64,000 nt of DNA from Saccharothrix sp. NRRL B-16348 (GCF_001280085.1 NZ_LGED01000200.1:136679-200678); one strand, 5' to 3'. Shown: positions 1-7,835, numbered from the stretch's first letter. The notes: generated from the letters alone by a model not told the origin. A program made the numbers and translations.

Positions 1-1
1 T

Positions 2-187
2 CGTGGTCCGGTTCTCCGCTGGGTTCGGGGCTGGTGTGCCGAGCACGGCATGGAAGTGTTGCCGACTGTGGTGCGTGAGCTGCCGCCGGTGGAACCCCTC
101 CCACTACGGCCCGCGCCCGATGTTGTTGAGGACGCATGTCATCGGGCGATCTTCGGCCCGAACAGCCGAGGCCCGCGACGCGGCTGA
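2..187 (+). CDS. Hypothetical protein, C-terminal 61 residues (gene starts before the window)
   Basis: An open frame runs in from the left edge and stops at TGA 185-187. The visible tail is Pro/Arg-rich and ends in NSRGPRRG, with a short conserved-looking stretch around PVLRWVRGWCAEHG. It is followed within 20 bp by a strong ribosome binding site and two further overlapping genes on the same strand, so it is probably the first visible member of a small operon. No domain is recognisable in the fragment and I assign no function. Its reality rests on frame continuity and the operon-like spacing, so confidence is modest. Confidence 0.45.
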   Translation, partial: RGPVLRWVRGWCAEHGMEVLPTVVRELPPVEPLPLRPAPDVVEDACHRAIFGPNSRGPRRG

Positions 188-203
188 CTCAGGAGGGGCA
201 ATC

Positions 204-293
204 GTGGCTGGCAACGGACTGTCGGGGCTGGGGCGTACCGTGCTGCGGATCAGCGGTACCTCGGCACCACCAGGAGGCAACAGTGGCCGGTGA
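204..293 (+). CDS. Small peptide gene (29 aa), translationally coupled to the next gene
   Basis: A GTG start at 204 sits 5 nt after a strong Shine-Dalgarno sequence (AGGAGGGG, 191-198). The frame encodes a 29-residue Gly/Ser-rich basic peptide (begins VAGNGLSGLGRTVLRISG) and stops at 291-293. The stop overlaps the GTG start of the following gene at 283, and a second AGGAGG for that gene lies inside this frame. The layout suggests a translational coupling leader or a genuine small protein. No homology is evident, so function is unknown. The strength of the ribosome binding site is the main evidence. Confidence 0.4.
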   Translation: MAGNGLSGLGRTVLRISGTSAPPGGNSGR

Positions 294-804
294 TGGAATT
301 GATCGTCGGGCGCTCGACCAGTTCGTCAACAACCTTCAGCGCGAGTTCGACAAGCGGCCCATCAGGATCGCGGTCGAGGCCGACATGCCGGAGTTGCCGC
401 AGGTCGGCGGGGCGACGGTGAACAACTACAACGGTCCGGTGTTCAACGGCGACGTCTCCGGTGCCCAAATTGCCTGGAACAACGACACCGTCACCCAGAA
501 CCAGCAGCACACCAGTACCGTCGCTCCTGGTTACGAGGAGCTGGCCAGGTTTGTCACCGATCTGATGCGCCAGCTGCCCCAAGTGGGCTTGGACGAGCAG
601 GACTTGGCGGATGCCGAGGCGGCTGGCAACGACCTGCTCACCGAGGTCACTCAGGCCGAACCGGAGAAGGGTCGCGTGCGTCGCGCGATCACCGCCCTGC
701 GCGGGGTGCTCGCGCCGGTGGCGACCGGCGCCGTGACCGGTCTCGCGGCGGGGGCCCAGGACTTCGCTCAGACCGCGATCACCGGCCTGACAGGCATCGT
801 TTGA
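283..804 (+). CDS. Hypothetical protein with a beta-rich Asn/Gly/Gln motif segment
   Basis: The chosen start is GTG 283, preceded by AGGAGG with 5-nt spacing. An upstream in-frame ATG at 136 would run through the preceding small frame and has no ribosome binding site. The protein has 173 residues: an N-terminal segment (RRALDQFVNNLQREFDKRP), a central motif of alternating small and polar residues (NNYNGPVFNGDVSGAQIAW, then NNDTVTQNQ), an acidic helical middle (about residues 80-125), and a C-terminal Ala/Gly-rich hydrophobic helix. The central motif resembles short amyloid-signalling or RHIM-like sequences (Q-hydrophobic-x-x-x-N) seen in actinobacterial immunity and cell-death proteins, but this is pattern resemblance only. 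It lies in an operon-like run with two upstream small frames. Function is not assigned. Confidence 0.55.
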   Translation: MAGDGIDRRALDQFVNNLQREFDKRPIRIAVEADMPELPQVGGATVNNYNGPVFNGDVSGAQIAWNNDTVTQNQQHTSTVAPGYEELARFVTDLMRQLPQVGLDEQDLADAEAAGNDLLTEVTQAEPEKGRVRRAITALRGVLAPVATGAVTGLAAGAQDFAQTAITGLTGIV

Positions 805-984
805 CCAGGCATGACAGAGGGGCACACTCTGTTCTGGAGGGTATGCCCCTTCGTCATGTCACGGACCTGCTGGCGGCTGTGGCGCGACATTCGTCATGCT
901 CGGACGCCGAGCCGAGTCCATGTCCGTCCTGACTCCACCGGACTGCACCACCTGCTGAGCGCGAAACGGGCGCACACTGAGGGT

Positions 985-1506
985 GTGGACAAACAGGTGG
1001 TTCACGACGACATGGAACGCGCACTCGCCACGTTCCACTCGCTCCTTGATCAGGTGAGCGACGCCGACCTGGGCCGCGAATCCCACAGCACCCGGTGGAA
1101 CAACCGCCAACTGCTGTTCCACATGCTCCTCGGCTTCCTCATCATCCGTGCGCTGGCCACCCTCATACGCCTGTTCGATCGACTCCCCGTCCGAGTCGGC
1201 CGCGGTTTCGCCCGCCTGCTCAACGCCGGGACCAGGCCGTTCGACGTGGTGAACTACCTCGGATCCTGGTTGGGCGGTGCCGCTCTCGGTCGCCGCCAGA
1301 TGACAGCACTCTTCGACCGCGTCATCGCCGCACTGCACCGCCGCCTCGACCGCGAAACCGACGTGGAACTGGCCCGGGGCATGCACTACCCGACTCGCTG
1401 GGACCCGTTCTTCCAGGACTACATGACCCTCGCCGACCTCTACCGCTACCCGGTACGGCATTTCGACTTCCACCACCGCCAACTCACCCTCAAAGACCGA
1501 GGATGA
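985..1506 (+). CDS. DinB-like four-helix protein
   Basis: The product has 173 residues and matches the DinB/YfiT-like fold by its pattern: an early helix with 'ALATFHSLLDQVSDADL', then 'TRWNNRQLLFHMLLGF' in the position of the first metal-binding His, a middle hydrophobic helix pair, and a C-terminal 'YRYPVRHFDFHHRQL' carrying the His cluster. Family members are metal-dependent transferases using small thiols such as mycothiol, or are uncharacterised. The GTG at 985 was chosen because TGAGGG precedes it and the sequence upstream has no family resemblance. A longer reading from 811 lacks a ribosome binding site. It stands alone, with no neighbour that explains a substrate. Confidence 0.6.
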   Translation: MDKQVVHDDMERALATFHSLLDQVSDADLGRESHSTRWNNRQLLFHMLLGFLIIRALATLIRLFDRLPVRVGRGFARLLNAGTRPFDVVNYLGSWLGGAALGRRQMTALFDRVIAALHRRLDRETDVELARGMHYPTRWDPFFQDYMTLADLYRYPVRHFDFHHRQLTLKDRG

Positions 1507-2251
1507 AGGGTGTTCGGACATTCCCTCATGTAGAGCTGTGGTGGGCGACGTAGAGACTGCCGAGTGCTCAGGGTCGGCAACTCGCGTTGTGCTCGGCTGA
1601 TCGACGTGAACAGGACAGAAGGCCGCTGCGGCAATCCACCTCCGTCGACTGCCTGCTGGATCTTCGCGGTCAGTCCACCGCGGACCGGGCCGGATCCATC
1701 CGTCGACGCTTCCCTGCGGTGCTTCGCGGGACTACAACGCGCCGATCTCACCACACGGTGTGTGGCCGCCGGGCCGTTCGCGATCCGGTGCCTCGTCCAA
1801 GCGTACGTGTTCGACAGCCTGATAGTCGATGGCCCTGACATCATCCGCATCGGCTCCAGCCTTGAGTACCACCGCCTCGGCTGGTGTAACCCCCTTCTGA
1901 ATAACGCTCTTTCTCTCGAAGCAGGTCGCGAAGACCTTGGTGGCTCTGTCCATCTTGAACAGAACTTTGTCGGTCCGGGTGCCGCAGCTTCGTCGAGTCG
2001 GTTCGGCGGTCAGCGGATGTGTGGACGGTTCGGTGGAACTTCTCGCCCTCGACCAGATCTCGCAGTTTCTGGAAAGCACTTGGACGTCCAGCTTGTGTCG
2101 ATGACACGGTGCACGGTGCACGGTGGACTTCGGGTTGACGCTCCGCTGAAACCCTTGCTGGGTCGTGTGGTCCGTGTCCTGACCACTGCGGGGATCCAGG
2201 AGGTCCTCGGCATCGGCGCCGGCGCGACGGCGAGCCGGCTTGCGGAGCCGA
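1507..2251. other. 745-bp stretch with no supported gene
   Basis: Several overlapping frames are open on both strands here, but none has a credible ribosome binding site, a family motif or typical codon bias. Two short C-rich direct repeats (TGCACGGTGCACGGT near 2107) are present. The region may be decayed coding DNA separating the DinB-like gene from the metal-resistance block. I see no tRNA, terminator or operator that I can support. Confidence 0.5.
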
Positions 2252-2866
2252 TCAGAGTCCGAACGCGCCGCCTTCGACGAGGATCAGCAGTCCGATTCCG
2301 ATCAGCACAACGGGGAGCACGATGTGGTTCCAACGCGCCAAGGCACGGGCGATCACCGGCCGGGTGGCGAAGAACCGGCCGACCGCGCACCAGACCGCGA
2401 CCAAGGCGAGAAAAACCACGACGAATACGACCAGACCGCCGGTTCCAGCAGTGGTGAAGACCGGCACGTAGACGCCGATGTTGTCGCCACCGTTGGCGAA
2501 GGTGACCGCTGCGACGGCCAGTGCCGTCGGCCCGTCACCCGTGCCGGGGGTCTCATCGTCGGCGTCGCGGCGTTCGTACCAGGCTCGCCAGGCCGCACGG
2601 AGACCAAGCAGGAGCGGCGGCAACCCCAGATAAGGGATCATGGTGTCCGGAAGCAGTCCCGCGCCGAGAGCGCCGACGACCGAGGCGGCCAGGATCGCCG
2701 CGAATCCCAGGTACTGCCCGGCCACCACCCGTGCCGCGCCGCCGCGCTGCCCGGCGGCCTGACCGAAGTAGACCGCCAGGATCACGATGTCATCGACGTT
2801 GGTGACCGCGAACATGCCGACGGCCTGACCGACCAGCCCAAACTCCAACCCGAGTCCTCTCGACAT
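2252..2866 (-). CDS. cadD: CadD-like cadmium-resistance membrane transporter
   Basis: The 204-aa protein begins MSRGLGLEFGLVGQAVGMF and has about five to six membrane segments. It shows the two signature loops of the CadD/cadmium resistance transporter family: TNVDDIVILAVYF near residue 20 and ANGGDNIGVYVPVF near residue 120, whose acidic and Asn residues are family hallmarks. Family members confer modest cadmium tolerance by export or sequestration at the cytoplasmic membrane. The ATG was chosen for the GGAG 5 nt upstream and because the family starts here; a much longer open reading frame upstream is spurious. It lies next to mercury genes on the same strand, consistent with a heavy-metal island. 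Confidence 0.8.
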   Translation of the reverse strand: MSRGLGLEFGLVGQAVGMFAVTNVDDIVILAVYFGQAAGQRGGAARVVAGQYLGFAAILAASVVGALGAGLLPDTMIPYLGLPPLLLGLRAAWRAWYERRDADDETPGTGDGPTALAVAAVTFANGGDNIGVYVPVFTTAGTGGLVVFVVVFLALVAVWCAVGRFFATRPVIARALARWNHIVLPVVLIGIGLLILVEGGAFGL

Positions 2867-3035
2867 CGCACTCCGTCGTCGCACACGGTACGGAGCGAGG
2901 CGGGATCGCCCGGCATAGACCCACGCCGGGCGTCCGGTCTGCCAGGGTGTGGAAAGCGCCTCCGGCGACAACACTCGTGCGAGCAAGTCCTGGTCGCTGA
3001 CAACCTGCGCGACCTCATCGATCGGAGGTGGCCCG

Positions 3036-3335
3036 TTGACTGTGCGGCCCGAGCCGGACAGCGCCTCGGTGACGAGGTGCTGGTGCTGCGGGGTCGGGTT
3101 CCCGGAGCCGGAACTGGTCCGGCTCGGGGAGCATCCCGAGGTGGGTGTGTGTCTGCGTTGTGCCCGGTGGTTGTGGCGGCGGGCCGTGCGGCGGCGTGAT
3201 GAACTGCGGCCTTCGGTGGCCGGGAGGCTGCGGGGTTGTGTCCACGTCGTCCGCGAGGCGGTGATCCGACGGGGATGGCACGAGCGTGGTGCGCTGGGGG
3301 TGTTCCTGCGTTGGCTCGACCGGTACCTGCCGTAG
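3036..3335 (+). CDS. Small zinc-ribbon protein
   Basis: A TTG start at 3036 lies 5 nt after GGAGGTGG. The 99-residue product carries two Cys pairs, CWCCG near residue 16 and CLRCA near residue 41, spaced like a zinc ribbon or treble-clef knuckle. A basic helix (RWLWRRAVRRRDELRP) and a C-terminal helix ending FLRWLDRYLP follow. Similar small proteins are common and uncharacterised in actinomycetes. Reading on the opposite strand gives only low-complexity Pro/His frames. It sits between cadD and merB but on the other strand, so it is not obviously part of the metal operon. A nucleic-acid-binding role is possible but inferred only from the fold pattern. Confidence 0.6.
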   Translation: MTVRPEPDSASVTRCWCCGVGFPEPELVRLGEHPEVGVCLRCARWLWRRAVRRRDELRPSVAGRLRGCVHVVREAVIRRGWHERGALGVFLRWLDRYLP

Positions 3336-3357
3336 CCGCCCAGTGCGCGAAGGCGGA

Positions 3358-4020
3358 TCAGGTGGGACGGGTTTCCGATGCCGGCCGTAGGAGGGCGCCG
3401 AATTCGGTGATGCCGCTTGCCAGGGCTTGTGCTTGGTTGAGCACGGTCGTGGTGATCTCGGGATGGGCGTCGGCCCAGTCGCGTGCCGCCTGAGCGTTGG
3501 TGAAGAAGTTGATGTATCCGCAGGTGCGGTCGGCCGAGGGGCAGCAGGCGTCGTCGGTGGCGCCGGCGAGTACGACGGCGGTGTCGGGGCTCCAGGTCGC
3601 GTGGTCGTGGTCGACCCGGATGGTGATCGTGGTGTCGCTGTCGGGCTCGGTGGATGTGATGACGACCGGGTGGTCGAGCATGGCGGACATGCCGAGTGCG
3701 TCGACGGCGCACATGGCGTAGGTCGTCGGGCCGTCCGGCCAGGTCACGGCGTGGCATGTCGGCGCGGGTGAGAACGGGTAGGCGGCGCGGATCCGGCCCT
3801 GGTCGTCGACGGCCAGCAGGTCGCACCCGGTCAGTTCACGCAGCGCGGGTTCGAGGTCGATGCCGTGGTCGTGGCAGTAGTCCTCCAGGTCTTGTGGTCC
3901 GGGTGGTCTGCCGGTGTCGGCGAAGGCGGCGAGGATTCCGTGGTGGAGCTGACGGGCAGGGGCAGCGAGGCCGACGGCGGCGCTGCCCTTGTTCAACCTC
4001 AGGTCTGTCGGTTCGGTCAT
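3358..4020 (-). CDS. merB: Organomercurial lyase MerB
   Basis: This 220-residue protein cleaves C-Hg bonds of organomercurials, handing Hg(II) to MerA in the cytoplasm. The catalytic set is visible: Cys in TYAMCAVDALG, with the nearby Asp of the same motif, and the second Cys in RTCGYINFFTN. The family core 'DHPVVITS' and a C-terminal 'FGALL' are also present. The length is close to the family's usual 210-220 aa. It starts at ATG 4018-4020 and lies 38 bp downstream of merA on the same strand, so the two are probably one transcript driven from the promoter near 5500. An extra CC pair (DDACCPS) precedes the second active-site Cys. Confidence 0.9.
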   Translation of the reverse strand: MTEPTDLRLNKGSAAVGLAAPARQLHHGILAAFADTGRPPGPQDLEDYCHDHGIDLEPALRELTGCDLLAVDDQGRIRAAYPFSPAPTCHAVTWPDGPTTYAMCAVDALGMSAMLDHPVVITSTEPDSDTTITIRVDHDHATWSPDTAVVLAGATDDACCPSADRTCGYINFFTNAQAARDWADAHPEITTTVLNQAQALASGITEFGALLRPASETRPT

Positions 4021-4058
4021 CGCGGTTCTCCACAGTGGTGATGGGGCCCTGCTTCGGG

Positions 4059-5471
4059 TCAGGATGCGCAGCAGGACAACTTGGTCACGTCGCGGGTGAA
4101 GGTCTGGGCGGCGAGCTTGATGCCTTCGGCCATCGTGAGGTAGGGGCACCACATGTCGGCCATCTGCGTGACGGTCATGTGGTTGGCCAGGGCGTAGACG
4201 GCGGTGGAGATCACGTCTCCGGCGCCGTCGGCGAGTACGTGGGCACCGAGCAGTCGCCCGGTGTGGCGTTCGGCGACGAGTTTGATCAGGCCCCGGGTGT
4301 TCCGGTCAACCAGGGCGCGCGGTACGTGTTCCAGTGGCAGTACCCGGCACTCGCACACGTGACCTTGTTCGATGGCTTGGGCTTCGGTGAGGCCGGCTGC
4401 CGCGATCTGCGGGCTGGTGAAGGTCACCCGTGGTAGGTGGTGGTAGTCCAGTGTGCGGCGGGCGCCGTCGAGGGCGTTGTCGGCTACCAGGGTGCCGTGG
4501 GCCGCGGCGACGTAGACGTACTGCGGGTGCCCGGTGACGTCCCCGGCGGCCCAGATCCGCGGGTTCTGTGTGCGGAGGTTTTCGTCGACCGGCACCTCGC
4601 CTCGCGGGCCGTGTTCGACGCCGACGTCGGCCAGTCCGAGTCCGTCGGTGACCGGGCGGCGGCCGGTGGCCACCAGCACCGCCTGCGCCGGGATCTCGTC
4701 GTCGGTGGTGCCGGCTGTGCGGTGACCGGCGATGACGAGGTCGTCCTCGCGTCGGACCGAGCTCACCGTACTTCCAGTCTGCACGGCGATGCCCTCGTCA
4801 GCGAGCACGCGTTCGATGCCGGCGGAGATTTCCGGCTCCTCGCCGGGTGCCAGCCGGTCTTCCTGCTCGACGACGGTCACACGGGTGCCGAGGCGGGCGA
4901 ACAACTGTGCCTGTTCCAGTCCGACGTGGTTGCCGCCGATGACCAGGAGGGATCGCGGCAGCGTGGTCAACTCCATCGCCGTGGTCGAGGTCAGGTAGCC
5001 GACCGCTGTCAACCCGGTGATCGGGGGCGTCCACGGGGTCGAGCCGGTGGCGACGAGGTAGTGCTCCGCGTCCACTCGCGTCCGGCCGCCCGCGGCGAGG
5101 TCGACGTCCACTGCGGGGCCGTCGACGAAGCGGGCGCTGCCGGTCAGGATCTCCCAGCCGAGGTCGGCCGCGAGGTCGACGTACTTGGCGGTCCGCATCG
5201 TGTCCACTAGGGCGCGTTTGGCTTCGGTCACGCTGGCCATGTCCACCTCGCCGGCGGTGGTGCGGATCCCGGGGAAGTGCTGGCGCAGCGCGATGTGTCG
5301 TGCCTTAGCCGCGGCCAGCAGTGCCTTGGACGGCACGCAGCCGGTGTTGACGCAGGTGCCGCCGACCGTGCCGCGCTCGATCATGATCACGGTCCGGCCT
5401 TTGCGGCGAGCCGCGATCGCCGCCGCGAAGGCGGCACCACCCGAGCCGATCACCGCGAGGTCATACCTCAT
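4059..5471 (-). CDS. merA: Mercuric reductase MerA
   Basis: A 470-aa flavoprotein disulfide reductase that reduces Hg(II) to volatile Hg(0) with NADPH. It has the FAD-binding GSGGAAFAAA motif at residues 9-18, the redox-active pair in GTCVNTGCVPSK near residues 38-49, an NAD(P)-binding GGNHVGLEQAQ motif, the second FAD motif IWAAGDVTG, and the C-terminal mercury-binding Cys pair in LSCCAS at the very end. The C-terminal CC separates it from lipoamide dehydrogenase. The N-terminal NmerA heavy-metal domain is absent, as is common in actinobacteria. It is divergent from an ArsR-type regulator across two palindromic operators and is followed by merB. Confidence 0.96.
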   Translation of the reverse strand: MRYDLAVIGSGGAAFAAAIAARRKGRTVIMIERGTVGGTCVNTGCVPSKALLAAAKARHIALRQHFPGIRTTAGEVDMASVTEAKRALVDTMRTAKYVDLAADLGWEILTGSARFVDGPAVDVDLAAGGRTRVDAEHYLVATGSTPWTPPITGLTAVGYLTSTTAMELTTLPRSLLVIGGNHVGLEQAQLFARLGTRVTVVEQEDRLAPGEEPEISAGIERVLADEGIAVQTGSTVSSVRREDDLVIAGHRTAGTTDDEIPAQAVLVATGRRPVTDGLGLADVGVEHGPRGEVPVDENLRTQNPRIWAAGDVTGHPQYVYVAAAHGTLVADNALDGARRTLDYHHLPRVTFTSPQIAAAGLTEAQAIEQGHVCECRVLPLEHVPRALVDRNTRGLIKLVAERHTGRLLGAHVLADGAGDVISTAVYALANHMTVTQMADMWCPYLTMAEGIKLAAQTFTRDVTKLSCCAS

Positions 5472-5498
5472 CGGGGCCTCCCACTGCCGGAGCCGTGT

Positions 5499-5520
5499 CG
5501 CATCCGCTTAAGCGGATGCG
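5499..5520. promoter_or_regulatory. Perfect 22-bp palindrome, probable operator of the mercury regulator
   Basis: The sequence is a perfect inverted repeat with arms CGCATCCGCTT and AAGCGGATGCG, centred near 5509. It lies in the merA/regulator divergent promoter region. The core ATCCGC...GCGGAT is repeated in a second imperfect palindrome at 5539-5554. ArsR-family repressors bind such dyads, and none of the flanking genes other than the regulator is DNA-binding. Confidence 0.75.
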
Positions 5521-5538
5521 ATGAGAGTAGCGCGAAGC

Positions 5539-5554
5539 ATCCGCCTGGGCGGAT
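5539..5554. promoter_or_regulatory. Second mercury operator half-site pair
   Basis: ATCCGCC-TG-GGCGGAT is a perfect 7-bp dyad with a 2-bp spacer, 37 bp centre to centre from the 22-bp palindrome at 5499-5520, with the same core bases. It ends 11 bp before the proposed GTG start of the regulator gene, so binding here should block that gene's transcription. Confidence 0.65.
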
Positions 5555-5564
5555 ACTTCTGTGC

Positions 5565-6005
5565 GTGACGGGGCACGGGAGTGTGGAGACGGTCAACTGC
5601 GCGGGCGGGGCGGACTGCTGCGCCGGTCCGCTCGGTCTGCTGCCGGAGGTCACGGACGGGGCCGCGGTGCTGGCGAAGTTCTTCCGAGCGCTCGGTGATC
5701 CGGCCCGGCTGCGACTGCTGGAGTTCCTGGTGGCCGGTGAACGGTCGGTCGGCGAATGCGTCCGGCACATCGGTCTGGCCCAGGGTCGGGTGTCGACACA
5801 TCTGGCGTGTCTGGCCGACTGCGGTTACGTCGAGGTCCGCAGACAGGGCCGCTTCTCGTATTACCGGGTCGCCGATTCCCGGGTGGTCGACCTGGTGAAC
5901 CTGGCCCGGGTGCTGGCGGCGGACAACGCCGCCGTGCTGGCCGCGTGCCGGCACATCGACGCCGATGCGGTCACCGCCGACTCGGTCGTGCCTGAGTCGC
6001 GATAG
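5565..6005 (+). CDS. ArsR/SmtB-family mercury-responsive repressor
   Basis: The 146-aa protein is a winged-helix ArsR regulator. It has 'FFRALGDPARLRLLEFL' (first helix pair), the recognition helix in 'LAQGRVSTHLACLADCGYV' and the wing 'RRQGRFSYYRV'. An N-terminal cysteine cluster (NCAGGADCCAGP) and Cys in GECVRHIG are likely thiol ligands for Hg(II). Actinobacterial mer operons use ArsR-type rather than MerR-type regulators, which fits the divergent merA-merB. The start is uncertain between GTG 5565 and GTG 5583; neither has a strong ribosome binding site. It probably represses itself and merA through the dyads at 5499-5554. Confidence 0.85.
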   Translation: MTGHGSVETVNCAGGADCCAGPLGLLPEVTDGAAVLAKFFRALGDPARLRLLEFLVAGERSVGECVRHIGLAQGRVSTHLACLADCGYVEVRRQGRFSYYRVADSRVVDLVNLARVLAADNAAVLAACRHIDADAVTADSVVPESR

Positions 6006-6326
6006 TCCGTCGCCGTCACCCTGATGCCGTAGTCGCACTCTCGGAATTCGTACGCTGTGTGACCGGAACGCCTATTCGCAACGTCGGAAACCGTACCCGT
6101 CTGCGGGGTTTGTCGTTGATTGAGTCTGGCGCAGACTGCGCTACTGGGGTGCTCCGTTAGGCGCATCGTGAGCGGATTTCTTTGGGGGGATGCCTTAGGT
6201 CTGTCAGTTGACGCTGCGGCAATCGCCACGCGAGAGCGCATGTCGCCGGAATGTGAGCTTTATACATCTTGTCGGGCGCACGCTTGATGCGCTGCGACAT
6301 GGAATGAGAAGGACGAGGACGAACTG
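6006..6326. other. Intergenic region, 321 bp, no gene seen
   Basis: This AT-richer stretch separates the mercury regulator from the DUF169 gene. It contains T-rich patches (for example TTTCTTTGGGGGG near 6177 and CTTTATACATCTTG near 6259) that could include a promoter for the downstream gene. A purine-rich GAGAAGGACGAGGACG precedes the ATG at 6327. I cannot define -35/-10 boxes with confidence, and no terminator hairpin is evident. Confidence 0.4.
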
Positions 6327-7031
6327 ATGAGTCATCCCGAGCTGGCCACCGCCTTGACCGATCTGCTGTCGCTCGACTTGCCGCCGGTGGCGCTGTCGAA
6401 GGTGCAGGAGCGTCCGGAGGGGGTCGTCGACACCGGCCGTCCGGTGCCGTCCAGCTGCGCGTTGTGGCGGGTGGCGGAGAAGGGCGTGTTCTACGCCGAG
6501 GCCGCGGAGCACTTCAACTGTCCGGTGGGGTCCATGGTGATGGGCTTCGAGATGCCGGAGGAGGTCAACGCCGAGCTGGGTGGGCTGGTGCAGTCGATGT
6601 GCGACGCCCAGTACCTGGAGATGTCGGAGGTGGCGAAGATCCCGTCGGTGAGCAAGGCGGGCACGGGCGTGGTCTACGGGCCGTTGGCCGACCTGCCGGT
6701 CGAGCCGGACGTGGTGCTGCTGTGGCTCACGCCGGCGCAGGCGATGATCTACAACGAGGCGTCCGGCGCTGCGAACTGGACCGCGGAGGCGGGTCAGGTG
6801 TCCGGGCGTCCGGCGTGCTCGGCGTTGGCGCTGGCGATGGACACCGAGCAGCCGCGCATGGCGCTGGGCTGCATCGGCATGCGGACGTTCACTGGCATCG
6901 CGGCCGACCGGATGCTGGCCGTGCTGCCGGGTGCCAAGGTCGGCGAGTTCGTCGAGGCGCTGAAGGTCACCGTGCAGGCCAACGCCGGCATGAAGGAGTT
7001 CTACGAGGGCAAGCTGGCCCAGTTCGCGTGA
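6327..7031 (+). CDS. DUF169 family protein
   Basis: The 234-aa soluble protein matches the DUF169 family in length and in its motifs: an early 'LDLPPVALSKV', Cys in 'SCALWRVAEKGVFYA', 'HFNCPVGSMVMGF', and the highly conserved C-terminal block 'SGRPACSALALAM' followed by 'ALGCIGMRTFTGI'. The conserved cysteines suggest metal, cluster or thiol chemistry, but the family has no established biochemical role that I know of. It starts at ATG 6327 after a purine-rich leader. It may be co-transcribed with nothing: the next gene has its own operators 100 bp downstream. Confidence 0.8.
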   Translation: MSHPELATALTDLLSLDLPPVALSKVQERPEGVVDTGRPVPSSCALWRVAEKGVFYAEAAEHFNCPVGSMVMGFEMPEEVNAELGGLVQSMCDAQYLEMSEVAKIPSVSKAGTGVVYGPLADLPVEPDVVLLWLTPAQAMIYNEASGAANWTAEAGQVSGRPACSALALAMDTEQPRMALGCIGMRTFTGIAADRMLAVLPGAKVGEFVEALKVTVQANAGMKEFYEGKLAQFA

Positions 7032-7129
7032 CGGTCTGACGCCGCGCGGTCCCCTGACACCTGGCTCTTGACCAGTCGGCGGTGCTGGGGGATTGCGCGG
7101 TCCGCCACTCCGGGCCTACTCTCGGTCAC

Positions 7130-7145
7130 ATCGACAAAGTTCGAT
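7130..7145. promoter_or_regulatory. ATCGA-N6-TCGAT palindrome, probable ArsR operator (site 1)
   Basis: ATCGACAAAGTTCGAT is a dyad with perfect 5-bp arms, repeated 25 bp downstream as a second dyad with the same arms. Both lie immediately in front of an ArsR-family gene, the usual arrangement for autoregulation by such repressors. Confidence 0.7.
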
Positions 7146-7154
7146 CCGCTGAGG

Positions 7155-7170
7155 ATCGACGGTATTCGAT
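7155..7170. promoter_or_regulatory. ATCGA-N6-TCGAT palindrome, probable ArsR operator (site 2)
   Basis: ATCGACGGTATTCGAT repeats site 1, keeping ATCGAC and TTCGAT. It touches the in-frame GTG at 7171, which favours the later GTG at 7186 as the real start of the ArsR gene. Confidence 0.7.
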
Positions 7171-7185
7171 GTGGGGTGGGCGGTC

Positions 7186-7626
7186 GTGACGGTGCCTGGG
7201 CGACTCATCGAGCTGGAGATCGTCGAGACGCGATCCTCGGGCGCGCCGCATTGCAGCGTTCCGCTGACCACGCCGCGGTTGTCCCCCGACCAGGCGCACG
7301 ACCTGTCGGTGGTGTTCAAGGCCCTGGCGCACCCGACCCGGGTGCAGTTGATGAACCTGCTGGTGTCCAGTCCTTTCGCGGCCTGCGTCTACGACATCCA
7401 GGTCGCCATGGGCATGCCGCAGTCCACGATCAGTCACCACCTCAAGCAGCTCGTCGGCGCCGGTCTCCTGCACCGCCAACAGCGCGGCAGTTGGGCCTAC
7501 TACTCGGTTGACCGCGACGCGATGCGCCGGTTGGGCACGGTGATCGACCTCGGCGACGCGCCGCCACAGCCCTTGTCGCCGCAGGCGCAGACCGATCCGC
7601 CGGCCGAACCGGTCCAGGCCCTGTGA
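7186..7626 (+). CDS. ArsR-family regulator heading the peptide-export operon
   Basis: A 146-aa winged-helix protein with 'VFKALAHPTRVQLMNLL', recognition helix 'MPQSTISHHLKQLVGAGLL' and wing 'RQQRGSWAYYSVDRD'. One Cys lies in the helix before the recognition helix (FAACVYDIQ) and another near the N-terminus (APHCSVP), so thiol-type metal sensing is possible but the classic CVC motif is absent. The C-terminus is Pro/Gln-rich. Its stop overlaps the next gene (GTGA), placing it first in an operon with a small membrane protein, a C39 exporter and a peptide. Two dyads at 7130-7170 are its likely operators. The inducer is unknown. Confidence 0.8.
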   Translation: MTVPGRLIELEIVETRSSGAPHCSVPLTTPRLSPDQAHDLSVVFKALAHPTRVQLMNLLVSSPFAACVYDIQVAMGMPQSTISHHLKQLVGAGLLHRQQRGSWAYYSVDRDAMRRLGTVIDLGDAPPQPLSPQAQTDPPAEPVQAL

Positions 7627-7835
7627 TGCCACCGTCCACCCGACCTGCCGCGTCACCCGACACTGCCGGCGGGCTCCTGTTCGGCGACGAAGCCGCGCGG
7701 TGGCTGGGAGGCCGGGCCGAGCAGCTGCTACCCGCGCAGGCGCGTCCCGCTGCCGTGCGCCGGACCTGGCTTGTTCTCGCGGTGGTGCTGCTGACCCTGG
7801 CCGGTGTCGCCGTGGCCATCAGGATGGTGCTGTGA
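7623..7835 (+). CDS. Small single-pass membrane protein
   Basis: The 70-residue product starts at GTG 7623 (or ATG 7626), overlapping the stop of the ArsR gene, and its own stop overlaps the ATG of the transporter. Residues 1-45 are soluble and Pro/Ala/Arg-rich (LLFGDEAARWLGGRAEQLLPAQ). Residues about 48-70 form one strongly hydrophobic helix (TWLVLAVVLLTLAGVAVAIR) reaching the C-terminus. It has no recognised domain. Its position between regulator and exporter suggests it assists the transporter, or protects the producer as an immunity peptide; both are inference. Confidence 0.65.
   Translation: MMPPSTRPAASPDTAGGLLFGDEAARWLGGRAEQLLPAQARPAAVRRTWLVLAVVLLTLAGVAVAIRMVL

Noticed and set aside
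1564..2457. Several long overlapping frames on both strands between the DinB-like and cadD genes
   Set aside because: No ribosome binding site, no family motif, and composition typical of antisense or non-coding high-GC DNA.
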